The notes below the pieces were generated by a model. The model was not told where the DNA came from. It did no database searches and worked only from the letters and a program-made list of their open reading frames with translations. A stretch of 53,822 nt of DNA. Source: Sulfurimonas sp. (GTDB taxonomy: Bacteria > Campylobacterota > Campylobacteria > Campylobacterales > Sulfurimonadaceae). Shown here piece by piece: positions 18,484-25,671 of the stretch. The DNA is taken from assembly GCA_027064515.1 (NCBI GenBank), contig JAMOPL010000056.1:1-53822 (forward strand). Direction: 5' to 3'. How positions within the stretch are numbered: the stretch's first letter is position 1; every line of letters begins with the position of its first letter. The translations under genes and the position numbers were made by a program.

Positions 18484-19107
18484 CTACCTATAAACCACAC
18501 ACTCCCCCAAACTCTTCTCATCTTTCCAACCCAATTTTTTTAACTCTGGCTCATCATAAAACTGATCTACATAACCGATACAAAGATAAGCGATAAGTTT
18601 ACTATTTTTTGGTGCATCAATTGTGTTTAAAACCTGTTTTTCATCTAAAATACTCACCCAACCAAGCCCAATATTTAAGGCTCTTGCCATTAGCCACATA
18701 TTTTGAATAGCACAAACTACACTGTACTCACCCATCTTTTTCATACTTGTAGCACCAAGAATCTCACCATCACTCTGCTCATATAAAACAGCTATATTTA
18801 TAGGTGATTCTTTGATTCCCTCTAGTTTTAGTTTGTTGTACAACTCTTTAGTTTTGAAAATCTCTTTTGCTTTCTCATTCTCATTTGAGAAGTTATTAAA
18901 AACTGCCTCTTTTATAGTTTTATCTTTTATCACTATAAATTTCCATGGCTGAGAATAACCAACAGATGGGGCAGTTAGACCAGCTTTTAGAATCAGCTTG
19001 AGAGTATCATCTTCTAGCTCCTGAGGTAAAAAATTGTTACCCCTTACATCGCGTCTATTTTTCATAATATTTAAGAGGTTTTCTGTATCATTTGAGTTAA
19101 ATTTCAT
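18484..19107 (-). CDS. bluB: 5,6-dimethylbenzimidazole synthase (BluB), nitroreductase fold
   Basis: A 207-residue flavoprotein that fragments FMNH2 with O2 to make dimethylbenzimidazole, the lower ligand base of B12. BluB hallmarks: RRDVRGNNFLP at ~18-28, APSVGYSQPWKFIVI (~46-60), GATSMKKMGEYSVVCAIQNMWLMARAL pattern (~116-142), GLGWVSILD and YLCIGYVDQF...ELKKLGW. Oxygen-dependent lower-ligand synthesis beside an anaerobic-type corrin pathway suggests a microaerophilic host. It lies minus strand between cbiA-ORF72 and cbiC. Confidence 0.9.
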   Translation of the reverse strand: MKFNSNDTENLLNIMKNRRDVRGNNFLPQELEDDTLKLILKAGLTAPSVGYSQPWKFIVIKDKTIKEAVFNNFSNENEKAKEIFKTKELYNKLKLEGIKESPINIAVLYEQSDGEILGATSMKKMGEYSVVCAIQNMWLMARALNIGLGWVSILDEKQVLNTIDAPKNSKLIAYLCIGYVDQFYDEPELKKLGWKDEKSLGECVVYR

Positions 19108-19169
19108 ACGCTATTATATCTTAATCAATATCTGATATAATCACTAAAAAATAATGGAAACTATAAATT

Positions 19170-19883
19170 ATGAACTTTGAACTACAAGAACCACCTATCA
19201 ATATTGGCGAAGAGATATCTGTAAAATCATTTGAGATGATTCAAGCTGAAGCAGTAAATTATGAGGGATTTAATCGTTTCGATACAAATGAAAAAGCTTT
19301 GGTTGAGAGACTGATTCATACAACCACTTGTTTTGAGCAAATAATCGACAATATCTACTTCTCAGATAATGCGATGATAAAACTAAAAGAGTTACTAGAG
19401 AAAAAAGCAAAACTTATAGTAGATACAAATATGATTCGCTCAGGATTAAGTAAATTTTACCTAGATAAATATGAAAATGAAGTTATCTGCTATGTAAATG
19501 AGCCTGAAGTTTTTGAGATGGCAAAAGTGAACAAAACTACTCGCTCTTATGCAGCAGTAGAGTTAGCGATAGAGAGATTCAAAGATGAGCCAATGGTTTT
19601 AGCTTGTGGAAATGCCCCGACATTTATCTATGCAGCGATAAATACACTCATAAAACAAAACATAAATCTTGATAATGTGATTCTACTTCTATTCCCAGTT
19701 GGATTTGTAAATGTTGTAGAATCTAAAGAGTATGGAAAAAAATTTATGAATCATTTTGGTGTTGAGGGAATCATCTTAGAGGGTCGTTATGGAGCTTCAA
19801 CTATGGTGGTAGCATCTCTTCATGCAGCATATAGACTTATAAAAGATTATGATTCTGAATTTGGGAAATATAACGGTAAATAG
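19170..19883 (+). CDS. cbiC: Precorrin-8X/cobalt-precorrin-8 methylmutase
   Basis: A 237-residue enzyme that migrates the C-11 methyl to C-12 giving cobyrinate. Recognised by SFEMIQAEA, the catalytic-His segment ERLIHTTTCFE (~46-56), VDTNMIRSG, ACGNAPTFIYAAI and PVGFVNVVESKEYG followed by the GRYGAST block. Divergent from bluB by 62 bp. Its 3' end converges with structured RNA copy 1, whose tail hairpin starts 8 bp past the cbiC stop. Confidence 0.93.
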   Translation: MNFELQEPPINIGEEISVKSFEMIQAEAVNYEGFNRFDTNEKALVERLIHTTTCFEQIIDNIYFSDNAMIKLKELLEKKAKLIVDTNMIRSGLSKFYLDKYENEVICYVNEPEVFEMAKVNKTTRSYAAVELAIERFKDEPMVLACGNAPTFIYAAINTLIKQNINLDNVILLLFPVGFVNVVESKEYGKKFMNHFGVEGIILEGRYGASTMVVASLHAAYRLIKDYDSEFGKYNGK

Positions 19884-19887
19884 AGAG

Positions 19888-20088
19888 GGACAAGGGGAAA
19901 AGCCCCTTGACTATACTAATTTAGTATAGGTGTGAAAACACACATAAGCAATATTGCGATTAAAAGCTTATTCATAAAATCCCCCTATTAAAATCTGGGA
20001 GGGCAAAAAAAAAGGTCAAGGGGTAATTAGTCCCTTGACCTTAAAAGCTTTTTACCACTCCGTAGATTCTAATAAGTTTTAATCGCAA
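19888..20088 (-). ncRNA. Structured RNA with micro-ORF, copy 1
   Basis: A ~200-nt transcript predicted from a TATAAT box (20099-20094) whose start would fall at the first base of helix P1. Helices: P1 20088-20077 with 19965-19954 (12 bp, TTGCGATTAAAA); P2 20074-20064 with 19996-19986 (11 bp, one G.U); P3 GGAG-U-GGU with GCCCUCC; P4 GGTCAAGGG/CCCTTGACC with 9-nt loop ACTAATTAC; P5 19943-19930 GTGTG/CACAC; P6 19929-19911 CTATACT/AGTATAG over the stop codon; P7 19909-19891 CAAGGGG/CCCCTTG. Every helix has a counterpart in copy 2 (25477-25663), most with different sequence, which is covariation. The ORF start and SD lie in a 20-nt bulge between P2 and P1. Confidence 0.8.
19916..19975 (-). CDS. 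19-codon hydrophobic micro-ORF, copy 1
   Basis: Encodes MNKLLIAILLMCVFTPILN, one hydrophobic segment after a short charged start, preceded by AGGGGG five bases before ATG. Aligned with copy 2, it begins M-N-K-L, shares LL-M-C and F-x-P, and most changes swap one hydrophobic residue for another, as expected for a translated membrane peptide. Size and composition resemble Ibs-type type I toxins of enterobacteria, but no homology can be claimed from such a short sequence. The codons also form arms of P1, P5 and P6, so RNA and protein constraints overlap. Confidence 0.6.
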   Translation of the reverse strand: MNKLLIAILLMCVFTPILN

Positions 20089-20093
20089 GTAAA

Positions 20094-20099
20094 ATTATA
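20094..20099 (-). promoter_or_regulatory. -10 box of structured RNA copy 1, overlapping the ferredoxin-cbi operon promoter region
   Basis: Perfect TATAAT read on the minus strand in context GATATAATTTTACTTGCG; copy 2 has GATATAATTACTTTGTG at the equivalent place. The predicted start is at about 20087-20088. The same 39 bp are the whole upstream region of the divergent gene at 20128 outside the RNA, so the two promoters must overlap or compete. Confidence 0.65.
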
Positions 20100-20127
20100 T
20101 CTAAAGTAGTTAAAAAAGGCAATTATA

Positions 20128-20574
20128 ATGGAAGTTAAAATCAATGAGATGGGTTCGGAAGTTGTAGATGGTTTTTTATGCAAACCTAAAGATTTTGACC
20201 CAAATCGCCCTATTATGCACTACAAAACTATCATTATGATTTGTGATGATGAGCGATGCTCAAAAGCTGGTAAGATTGACAAATCAGCACAGCTAAGAGA
20301 GATTCTAAAAGATATGGGTTTAAACAAGGGTGAGAACCGTATAAAAATCACAAGAACTGGATGTTATGGAGCTTGTAGATTTCGTCAGGTGGCACAAGTG
20401 GTGGAAAATACACAAGCTAATGGTGAGCCTAAAAATAATGCTCTTTGGTTAAAACATACCCATCAATATAGTGAAACGGAGTGGAGAAATATTTTTAGAA
20501 TCTTATCGGAAGGTAAAATTTTAAAAGATGAATTAGGTGAAGATGCTTTTATCCCTATGAAAGTGTATAACTAA
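20128..20574 (+). CDS. Thioredoxin-like [2Fe-2S] ferredoxin, first gene of cbi operon
   Basis: A 148-residue protein with a thioredoxin-like 2Fe-2S ferredoxin core: strand IIMICDDERC (first two Cys, C-x4-C) and TGCYGACR (last two Cys, C-x3-C), about 55 residues apart. Such proteins occur in anaerobic cobalamin operons (CbiW type) and may supply electrons for ring reduction, for example cobalt-precorrin-6A reduction or Co redox adjustment. It is 5 bp upstream of cbiD and thus heads a six-gene operon through cbiH. SD is AAGG at seven to eight bases. Confidence 0.75.
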   Translation: MEVKINEMGSEVVDGFLCKPKDFDPNRPIMHYKTIIMICDDERCSKAGKIDKSAQLREILKDMGLNKGENRIKITRTGCYGACRFRQVAQVVENTQANGEPKNNALWLKHTHQYSETEWRNIFRILSEGKILKDELGEDAFIPMKVYN

Positions 20575-20579
20575 AATTT

Positions 20580-21680
20580 ATGTCTAAAAAACTTCGTAGT
20601 GGTTACACAACTGGAACTCATGCCACAGCAGTTTTGGGTGCAGTTTTAAAAGATTTTTATGAGAATCAAGTAGATACTGTAATTGATGTAAGTTTAGAAA
20701 AATCTCAAGATGCGAAGATAAAGATAAAAAAAGAATCTACTCACCATTTTAGCACTATAAAAGTAGATAATGATGATTTGGATGTGACTAAAGGGTGTTG
20801 TATCCATGCTCAACTTTTTTTAGAGATTCCAAAAGATTTAAAACCACAGACAGCTTCACTCATAGAGATAGGTGAAACAAAACTCTTTATCTATGGTGGT
20901 AGTGGTGTTGGAATCGTTACAAAAGCTGGATTGAAAATAGCACCAAACTATCCAGCGATAAATCCTGTTCCATTAAAGATGATGAAACAGATAGGCTCAA
21001 CTATTGTAAAAAAAGAGAAAAAGCAGATTTTACATATAGTTTTTAGTGTTGAAAATGGTGAAGAGATAGCCAAAAAAACAGCAAATGAAAAAGTTGGTGT
21101 GATTGGTGGAATCTCCATTTTAGGAACTCGTGGAATCGTGAAACCCATCTCAGCAGATGCCTATCTTGATTCTATTCAAACAGAGATAGCCGTAGCAGAT
21201 GCAAGTGGTTTCAAAGAGGTGGTTTTCACTCTAGGAAATACAGCTCACGACTATTCAAACAAAAATTATGAGTTAAGCCAAGTTGTTGAGATTGGTAATT
21301 TTATCTACGATGCTTCACAAAAACTTCAAGAAACAAAGTTTAAAAAGATGATTTTTGTAACAAGTGTAGCAAAGATGTGTAAAATCGCTCAAGAGTGTAA
21401 AAACACCCATAACCGTTTTGGTGGGATAGACTTTGATGAAGTAAAACTTTGGCTGAAAGAGGAACTTGATTTTGATTTGGGAAGTGAAGAGTACTTAACT
21501 TTGAAAGCAGTTTTACAAAAATTAAGTTCTGAACAAATCAAACTTTTTGGAACTTTTTTAGGATATAAAGCTGGTAAGAGTTTTCAAAAATGGTTTTTAG
21601 AGTTAGGTATTGAGATAAAAGAGATAGAGATTATTACACTGAATGGTGCTGATATTTTTAAGAGGGAGATGAGATGGTAA
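20580..21680 (+). CDS. cbiD: Cobalt-precorrin-5B C1-methyltransferase
   Basis: A 366-residue CbiD, which methylates C-1 of cobalt-precorrin-5B. Signature LRSGYTTGTHATA at residues 5-17 and the glycine-rich block GGSGVGIVTKAGL (~107-119) with PAINPVPLKM following are diagnostic. The C-terminal third is more variable. Overlaps cbiET by 7 bp, so translation is coupled. Confidence 0.95.
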   Translation: MSKKLRSGYTTGTHATAVLGAVLKDFYENQVDTVIDVSLEKSQDAKIKIKKESTHHFSTIKVDNDDLDVTKGCCIHAQLFLEIPKDLKPQTASLIEIGETKLFIYGGSGVGIVTKAGLKIAPNYPAINPVPLKMMKQIGSTIVKKEKKQILHIVFSVENGEEIAKKTANEKVGVIGGISILGTRGIVKPISADAYLDSIQTEIAVADASGFKEVVFTLGNTAHDYSNKNYELSQVVEIGNFIYDASQKLQETKFKKMIFVTSVAKMCKIAQECKNTHNRFGGIDFDEVKLWLKEELDFDLGSEEYLTLKAVLQKLSSEQIKLFGTFLGYKAGKSFQKWFLELGIEIKEIEIITLNGADIFKREMRW

Positions 21681-22843
21681 CAATAGCAGGTTCAGGGATG
21701 GGTGGATATAACTTTGATAATATCCACTTAGATTTTACAAAATATGAGATTATTTTTTGTGACCAAAACTTTCAGACTGATTTAGAGAATGTTGTAAAAG
21801 GGAGTTTTAAAGTTGTTAAAGAAGAAATTTCAAAAAACTTAGATAAAGAGATTCTCTATATTGTAAGTGGCTCACCCACTTTTTTTTCGGGTGCGATTCT
21901 CATCTTAAATGTTCTAAAAAAAGAGAATATCCCTTTTAAAATCATAGATAACACTTCATCTTTAAACTATATGTTAGCCCACGAGGGTGTATCACTTGTA
22001 AAAACTGGAATTATCACTTTACATGGAAAAAATGATATAGATTTAGAGAATTTTTTAGTTAAAGATTATACATTTATCATTTGCGATGAAAATACACCTA
22101 AACTTTTAAAAGAGGCAATGCAATTTTTAGATAAAGATGATTTTAGTATCACTCTTGGGGAGCAATTTGGTTATAAAGATGAGAAGTTTTCAAACACTAC
22201 ACTAGATTCTATGATTCTAAATCCACCTAAAATGCCCTACTCTCTTCTGATAAAACGAAACTATAAACCACTACCAAATATATCAAGTGAAGATTCTATC
22301 GAACATGAAAATGGGATGATAACAAAAAGCTACAAAAGACATATCTCTCTACAAGTTTTAGAACTCCAACCTAACCAGCTTCTTTGGGATGTGGGTGCTG
22401 GTAGTGGTTCGGTAAGCATTGATGGATATAAAAGATATAAAATTAAAACTGTGCTATTTGAGAAGAATGAGAAAAGAGCAAAAATGATACAAAATTCACT
22501 CTCAAAACATAAGATTCTCAACACAAAACTCCAGATTGGTGAAGCGAGTGAACTTTACAAACTTGAAAAAACTACACCTGATAGAATCTTTGTTGGTGGT
22601 GGTGGGATGAAAGTTATCAGTGAATTGGATTACCTTTATGAGAGATTAGCAGATGATGGTTTAATGGTGGCAAATTTCGTAACACTTGAACATCTTACAA
22701 CTGCGATAAACACACTCAAAAAAGCAGAGATAAAATTTGATGTGAAAAGTATCTCACTCACAACATACAAGATGAGTTTGCTACTTCCTGAACCTGAGAG
22801 GGTTATGTATCAAATAATTGTGAAAAAGGAAAAAAATGATTAA
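21674..22843 (+). CDS. cbiET: Fused cobalt-precorrin-7 C5-methyltransferase / C15-methyltransferase-decarboxylase
   Basis: A 389-residue bifunctional enzyme (CobL-like fusion). The N-terminal ~190 residues are a tetrapyrrole methylase (CbiE) with IVSGSPTFFSGA and a DNTSSLNYMLA segment. The C-terminal ~190 residues are CbiT, a class I SAM methyltransferase with motif WDVGAGSGSVSID (~241-253) and an RIFVGGGG strand. It methylates C-5 and C-15 and decarboxylates C-12 acetate. Overlaps cbiD and cbiF by 7-8 bp. Confidence 0.93.
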   Translation: MVTIAGSGMGGYNFDNIHLDFTKYEIIFCDQNFQTDLENVVKGSFKVVKEEISKNLDKEILYIVSGSPTFFSGAILILNVLKKENIPFKIIDNTSSLNYMLAHEGVSLVKTGIITLHGKNDIDLENFLVKDYTFIICDENTPKLLKEAMQFLDKDDFSITLGEQFGYKDEKFSNTTLDSMILNPPKMPYSLLIKRNYKPLPNISSEDSIEHENGMITKSYKRHISLQVLELQPNQLLWDVGAGSGSVSIDGYKRYKIKTVLFEKNEKRAKMIQNSLSKHKILNTKLQIGEASELYKLEKTTPDRIFVGGGGMKVISELDYLYERLADDGLMVANFVTLEHLTTAINTLKKAEIKFDVKSISLTTYKMSLLLPEPERVMYQIIVKKEKND

Positions 22844-23585
22844 ATTTGTAGGAGCAGGTCCTGGGGATCCTGAGTTGATAACTGTTAAGGGGCAAAAAGC
22901 TTTACAAGAGGCTGATGTGGTTTTATATACTGGGTCTTTAGTTCCTAAAGAGCTTTTAAGTTGGTGTAAAGATGGGGCTATTATAGAAAATTCTGCTGAT
23001 ATGTCTTATGAGGATATTTTTGATTTTATAGAGAAATATCATAGAAATAAATTTGTAAGACTTCATACTGGTGATCCATCTATCTTCTCTACAACTGCTA
23101 AACAGATAGAGTTTTTAAACGAAAAAGGGATTGAATTTGAGGTGATTCCCGGAGTTACTGCTGCTTTTGCTGCGGCTGCTTCTGTTGGGGTTGAATATAC
23201 GATTCCCGGAGTTTCTCAAACTATGATTATTAGTAGAATCGAGGGGAGAACTCCAAACCCTGAAACCATAAAACAACTCCTTTCAAATAAAAATAGTTCT
23301 TTTGCTTTTTACCTCTCTATCAAACTTATCCAAACACTAAAAACTACTGCTTATGAGTTGGGTTATAAAGTCGATACCCCTTGTTGGGTGGTTGAAAAAG
23401 CCTCTTGGAGTGATGAGATGGTTTATAAAGGGACACTTGAAGATATTCAAGATAAAGTTTCACATATTAAGGGTGTAGCATTGATTCTTTTTGGGGAATT
23501 TTTAGAGCAAAAGGCAAAAGTAGAATCTCATCTTTATGCTAAAAAATACAAAAAAGAGGGTGAAAAATCCTCTAAATCATTATAA
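22836..23585 (+). CDS. cbiF: Cobalt-precorrin-4 C11-methyltransferase
   Basis: A 249-residue tetrapyrrole methylase. N-terminal VGAGPGDPELITVKG is the family signature; RLHTGDPSIFS (~74-84) and PGVTAAFAAAASVGVEYTIPG (~105-125) are typical of CbiF/CobM. The following SRIEGRTPNPE helps separate it from other Cbi methylases. Fourth gene of the operon, 8-bp overlap with cbiET. Confidence 0.94.
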   Translation: MIKFVGAGPGDPELITVKGQKALQEADVVLYTGSLVPKELLSWCKDGAIIENSADMSYEDIFDFIEKYHRNKFVRLHTGDPSIFSTTAKQIEFLNEKGIEFEVIPGVTAAFAAAASVGVEYTIPGVSQTMIISRIEGRTPNPETIKQLLSNKNSSFAFYLSIKLIQTLKTTAYELGYKVDTPCWVVEKASWSDEMVYKGTLEDIQDKVSHIKGVALILFGEFLEQKAKVESHLYAKKYKKEGEKSSKSL

Positions 23586-23594
23586 AGAGATAAT

Positions 23595-24632
23595 ATGAAA
23601 ATAGCGATAGCAACTATAAATAACCCTAGTTTAGAATCTGCGAAACAACTCTTACCAATTTTGAAGAATCACGACTGTACTATTTTTAACAAATCTGAAG
23701 AATCTGATGGTTTTGTGAAGTTTGATAAGGTTGATGATATTTTACCAACTGCTTGGGCTGAATTTGATGCGATTATTTTTATAATGGCAACAGGTGCAGT
23801 GATTCGCAAAATTGCTCCACACCTAAAAGACAAAGCAACCGACCCTGCTGTGCTTATAATGACACTTGATTTAAAGAGGATTATCCCCTTGGTTTCTGGG
23901 CATTTAGGTGGAGCGAATGAGTTGAGTGTTGAAATTAGCCAATCTCTTGATGAGTGTGTAAACTTTGTCACAACAGCATCAGACCAAATCAAGGTTCTAG
24001 CCTTTGATATGTTTGCAAAAAAGATGAATTATGAGATTAGTAACCTCAAATCATTGGCTCAGTTAGCTAATAGAATCATCAACAAACAAACTGTTCAAGT
24101 TGTTACATATCCCTCTATTATAGAGGAGTTAAAAAACTTTGAAGGTTACAATGAGGATAGCATTATATTTTTCACCCCTGATGATTTAGATGATTTTGAG
24201 AGTGAGATTTCAACCCTTTATATCACCCCTCAAAAGTTAGCAAATAACTCTTTACAGTTTCATCCAAAAGAGATAGTTTTAGGTTTGGGGATGAACAGAG
24301 GAACAGATTCTAAAGAGATAGATTTAGCAGTAAAAAGATTCTGTTTTGAGCATTCATTAGATTTTAAAAATGTAACCACTTTAGCGAGTTTTGAAGCGAA
24401 AGCTGATGAGATTGGTTTGTTAGAGTTTGCTAAAAATGCAAACAAAGAGTTAAAGTTTTTTAATGCCAATGAGATAAACAAGTTAGAGCAAAACTTCTCA
24501 CCCTCACAAGCTACAAAATTTTTCAACATAAAAGGTGTAGCCGAACCAGCTTCACTACTAGCAAGTAAAACAAAAACACTTTTTTTAAGTAAAAGAATCT
24601 ACGGCAATGTAACTGTTGCTTGTTCGTTTTAA
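23595..24632 (+). CDS. cbiG: Cobalt-precorrin-5A hydrolase
   Basis: A 345-residue CbiG, which opens the delta-lactone of cobalt-precorrin-5A with loss of acetaldehyde. The N-terminal domain has FIMATGAVIRKIAPHLKDKATDPAV-type residues (about 55-80) and VSGHLGGANELS; the C-terminal CbiG_C domain has LGLGMNRGTDSKEI (~228) and ends with GVAEPASLLAS and VTVACSF. Lies 9 bp after cbiF and 12 bp before cbiH. Confidence 0.95.
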   Translation: MKIAIATINNPSLESAKQLLPILKNHDCTIFNKSEESDGFVKFDKVDDILPTAWAEFDAIIFIMATGAVIRKIAPHLKDKATDPAVLIMTLDLKRIIPLVSGHLGGANELSVEISQSLDECVNFVTTASDQIKVLAFDMFAKKMNYEISNLKSLAQLANRIINKQTVQVVTYPSIIEELKNFEGYNEDSIIFFTPDDLDDFESEISTLYITPQKLANNSLQFHPKEIVLGLGMNRGTDSKEIDLAVKRFCFEHSLDFKNVTTLASFEAKADEIGLLEFAKNANKELKFFNANEINKLEQNFSPSQATKFFNIKGVAEPASLLASKTKTLFLSKRIYGNVTVACSF

Positions 24633-24644
24633 AAGGAAACAAAA

Positions 24645-25439
24645 ATGGGAAAATTAACATTAGTATCAACTGGAGCTGGTGGTAGTCGCTATCTTACAAA
24701 TGAAGCGATTTTGACGATAGAGGAAGCAGATTTAATTGTTGCTTACACAAAGTATGCAAAAGATTTACCTCACTTGATGGGGGATAAAGAGGTTTTTACT
24801 ACCCCTATGACAAAAGAGATAGAGAGGGTTGATTATGCGATAGAGGAGGCTAAAAAAGGTCGTAGCGTTGCTCTTCTCTCAAATGGTGATGCGAATGTTT
24901 ATGCTATGGGTTCACTTGTTGTTGAGTTGATTGATGTTAAGGGGTATTGGGATAGTATTGATTACTCTTCACTCCCTGGAATCTCTTCTGTTTTAGCATT
25001 GGCTTCTGAGGTTGGAGCTCCACTCTCACAAGATTTTTGTCTTATATCTCTTTCAGATAGATTGACAGATTCTGAATTGATTCAAAAGAGAATCAGACTC
25101 TCTTTGGAGTGTGATTTTGTGATAGCTATCTATAATCCTAAGAGTAGAAGTAGATTAGAGCCATATCGTGGGATGCTTGAAAAACTATCGGCTGTTGAAG
25201 ATTCTAGAATTGTAGTAATCGCTAGAGATTTGGGAAGAGAGAATCAAACCATAAAAATTACAACTGCCAAAGAGTTGATAGAAGCTGGTGTTGAAAATGA
25301 AGATGTAAATATGTCAACAACACTTCTTATCGGAAATTCAACAACAAAACTCACAACAAACGGAAAAGTTTTAACACCTCGTGGGTATCTTAGTAAATAT
25401 AATTTGAGTGGGGTAAAGAGAGAGGAATGGCAAAAATAA
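24645..25439 (+). CDS. cbiH: Cobalt-factor III C17-methyltransferase
   Basis: A 264-residue CbiH/CobJ-type methylase that methylates C-17 and contracts the ring. Visible: VSTGAGGSRYLTNEA near the start (a variant of the G-x-G-P-G-x loop), LLSNGDANVYAMGSLVVE (~80-97), PGISSVLALASEVGAPLSQDFCLISLSD (shared with CbiH), and AIYNPKSRSR (~163). SD AAAAGGA precedes ATG. Last gene of the operon; structured RNA copy 2 begins 38 bp after its stop. Confidence 0.93.
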   Translation: MGKLTLVSTGAGGSRYLTNEAILTIEEADLIVAYTKYAKDLPHLMGDKEVFTTPMTKEIERVDYAIEEAKKGRSVALLSNGDANVYAMGSLVVELIDVKGYWDSIDYSSLPGISSVLALASEVGAPLSQDFCLISLSDRLTDSELIQKRIRLSLECDFVIAIYNPKSRSRLEPYRGMLEKLSAVEDSRIVVIARDLGRENQTIKITTAKELIEAGVENEDVNMSTTLLIGNSTTKLTTNGKVLTPRGYLSKYNLSGVKREEWQK

Positions 25440-25465
25440 ATCTTTGAAAAATTATCTATTTTTGA

Positions 25466-25471
25466 TATAAT
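25466..25471 (+). promoter_or_regulatory. -10 box of structured RNA copy 2
   Basis: Perfect TATAAT in context TTGATATAATTACTTTG, just after cbiH. The expected start (about 25478) coincides with the first bases of helix P1, exactly as in copy 1. Confidence 0.65.
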
Positions 25472-25476
25472 TACTT

Positions 25477-25663
25477 TGTGAGTATAACTTTATGTGGTTT
25501 ACGGAGTGGCAAAAGCTAGGGGATTAATTACCTCCTAGCTTTTTTTTTGCCCTCCCAAATCACATAAAGGGGATTTTATGAATAAGCTTATACTCACACT
25601 ATTGCTTATGTGTATTTTTGCACCTATGCTTTATTAGCATAGTCAAGGGGTTTCCCCTTGTCC
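25477..25663 (+). ncRNA. Structured RNA with micro-ORF, copy 2
   Basis: Same architecture as copy 1. P1 25477-25487 with 25588-25598 (11 bp, TGTGAGTATAA); P2 25488-25500 with 25557-25569 (13 bp, one G.U); conserved AC bulge then GGAG-U-GGC (25503-25510) with GCCCUCC (25549-25555); P4 25514-25522 with 25532-25540 (9 bp) and loop ATTAATTAC; P5 25610-25623; P6 25624-25642 CTATGCT/AGCATAG over the stop codon; P7 25644-25660 CAAGGGG/CCCCTTG. P1, P2, P4, P5 and P6 all differ from copy 1 with pairing kept. An 18-nt bulge (25570-25587) holds part of the SD and the ATG. The U8-9 run after P4 resembles an intrinsic terminator and could stop some transcripts before the ORF. Confidence 0.8.
25578..25637 (+). 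CDS. 19-codon hydrophobic micro-ORF, copy 2
   Basis: Encodes MNKLILTLLLMCIFAPMLY with AAAGGGG six bases before ATG. Exactly the same length as copy 1, with L/I, I/L, V/I and I/M exchanges plus A/T swaps; only the last residue (N to Y) changes character. This is consistent with selection on a hydrophobic peptide. It is followed by no co-directional gene: cbiL ends on the opposite strand 34 bp beyond. Confidence 0.6.
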   Translation: MNKLILTLLLMCIFAPMLY

Positions 25664-25671
25664 CCTCTAAA

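Noticed and set aside
19884-20127. Cobalamin riboswitch upstream of the cbi operon
   Set aside because: The conserved B12-box is not found on the plus strand, and the structured RNA here is transcribed away from the operon with its own promoter.
19884-25671. The two RNA copies as terminal inverted repeats of a composite transposon or an invertible segment
   Set aside because: Identity is limited to blocks under about 15-20 bp, helices differ by compensatory changes, there is no transposase or recombinase between them, and the interior is a normal cbi operon.
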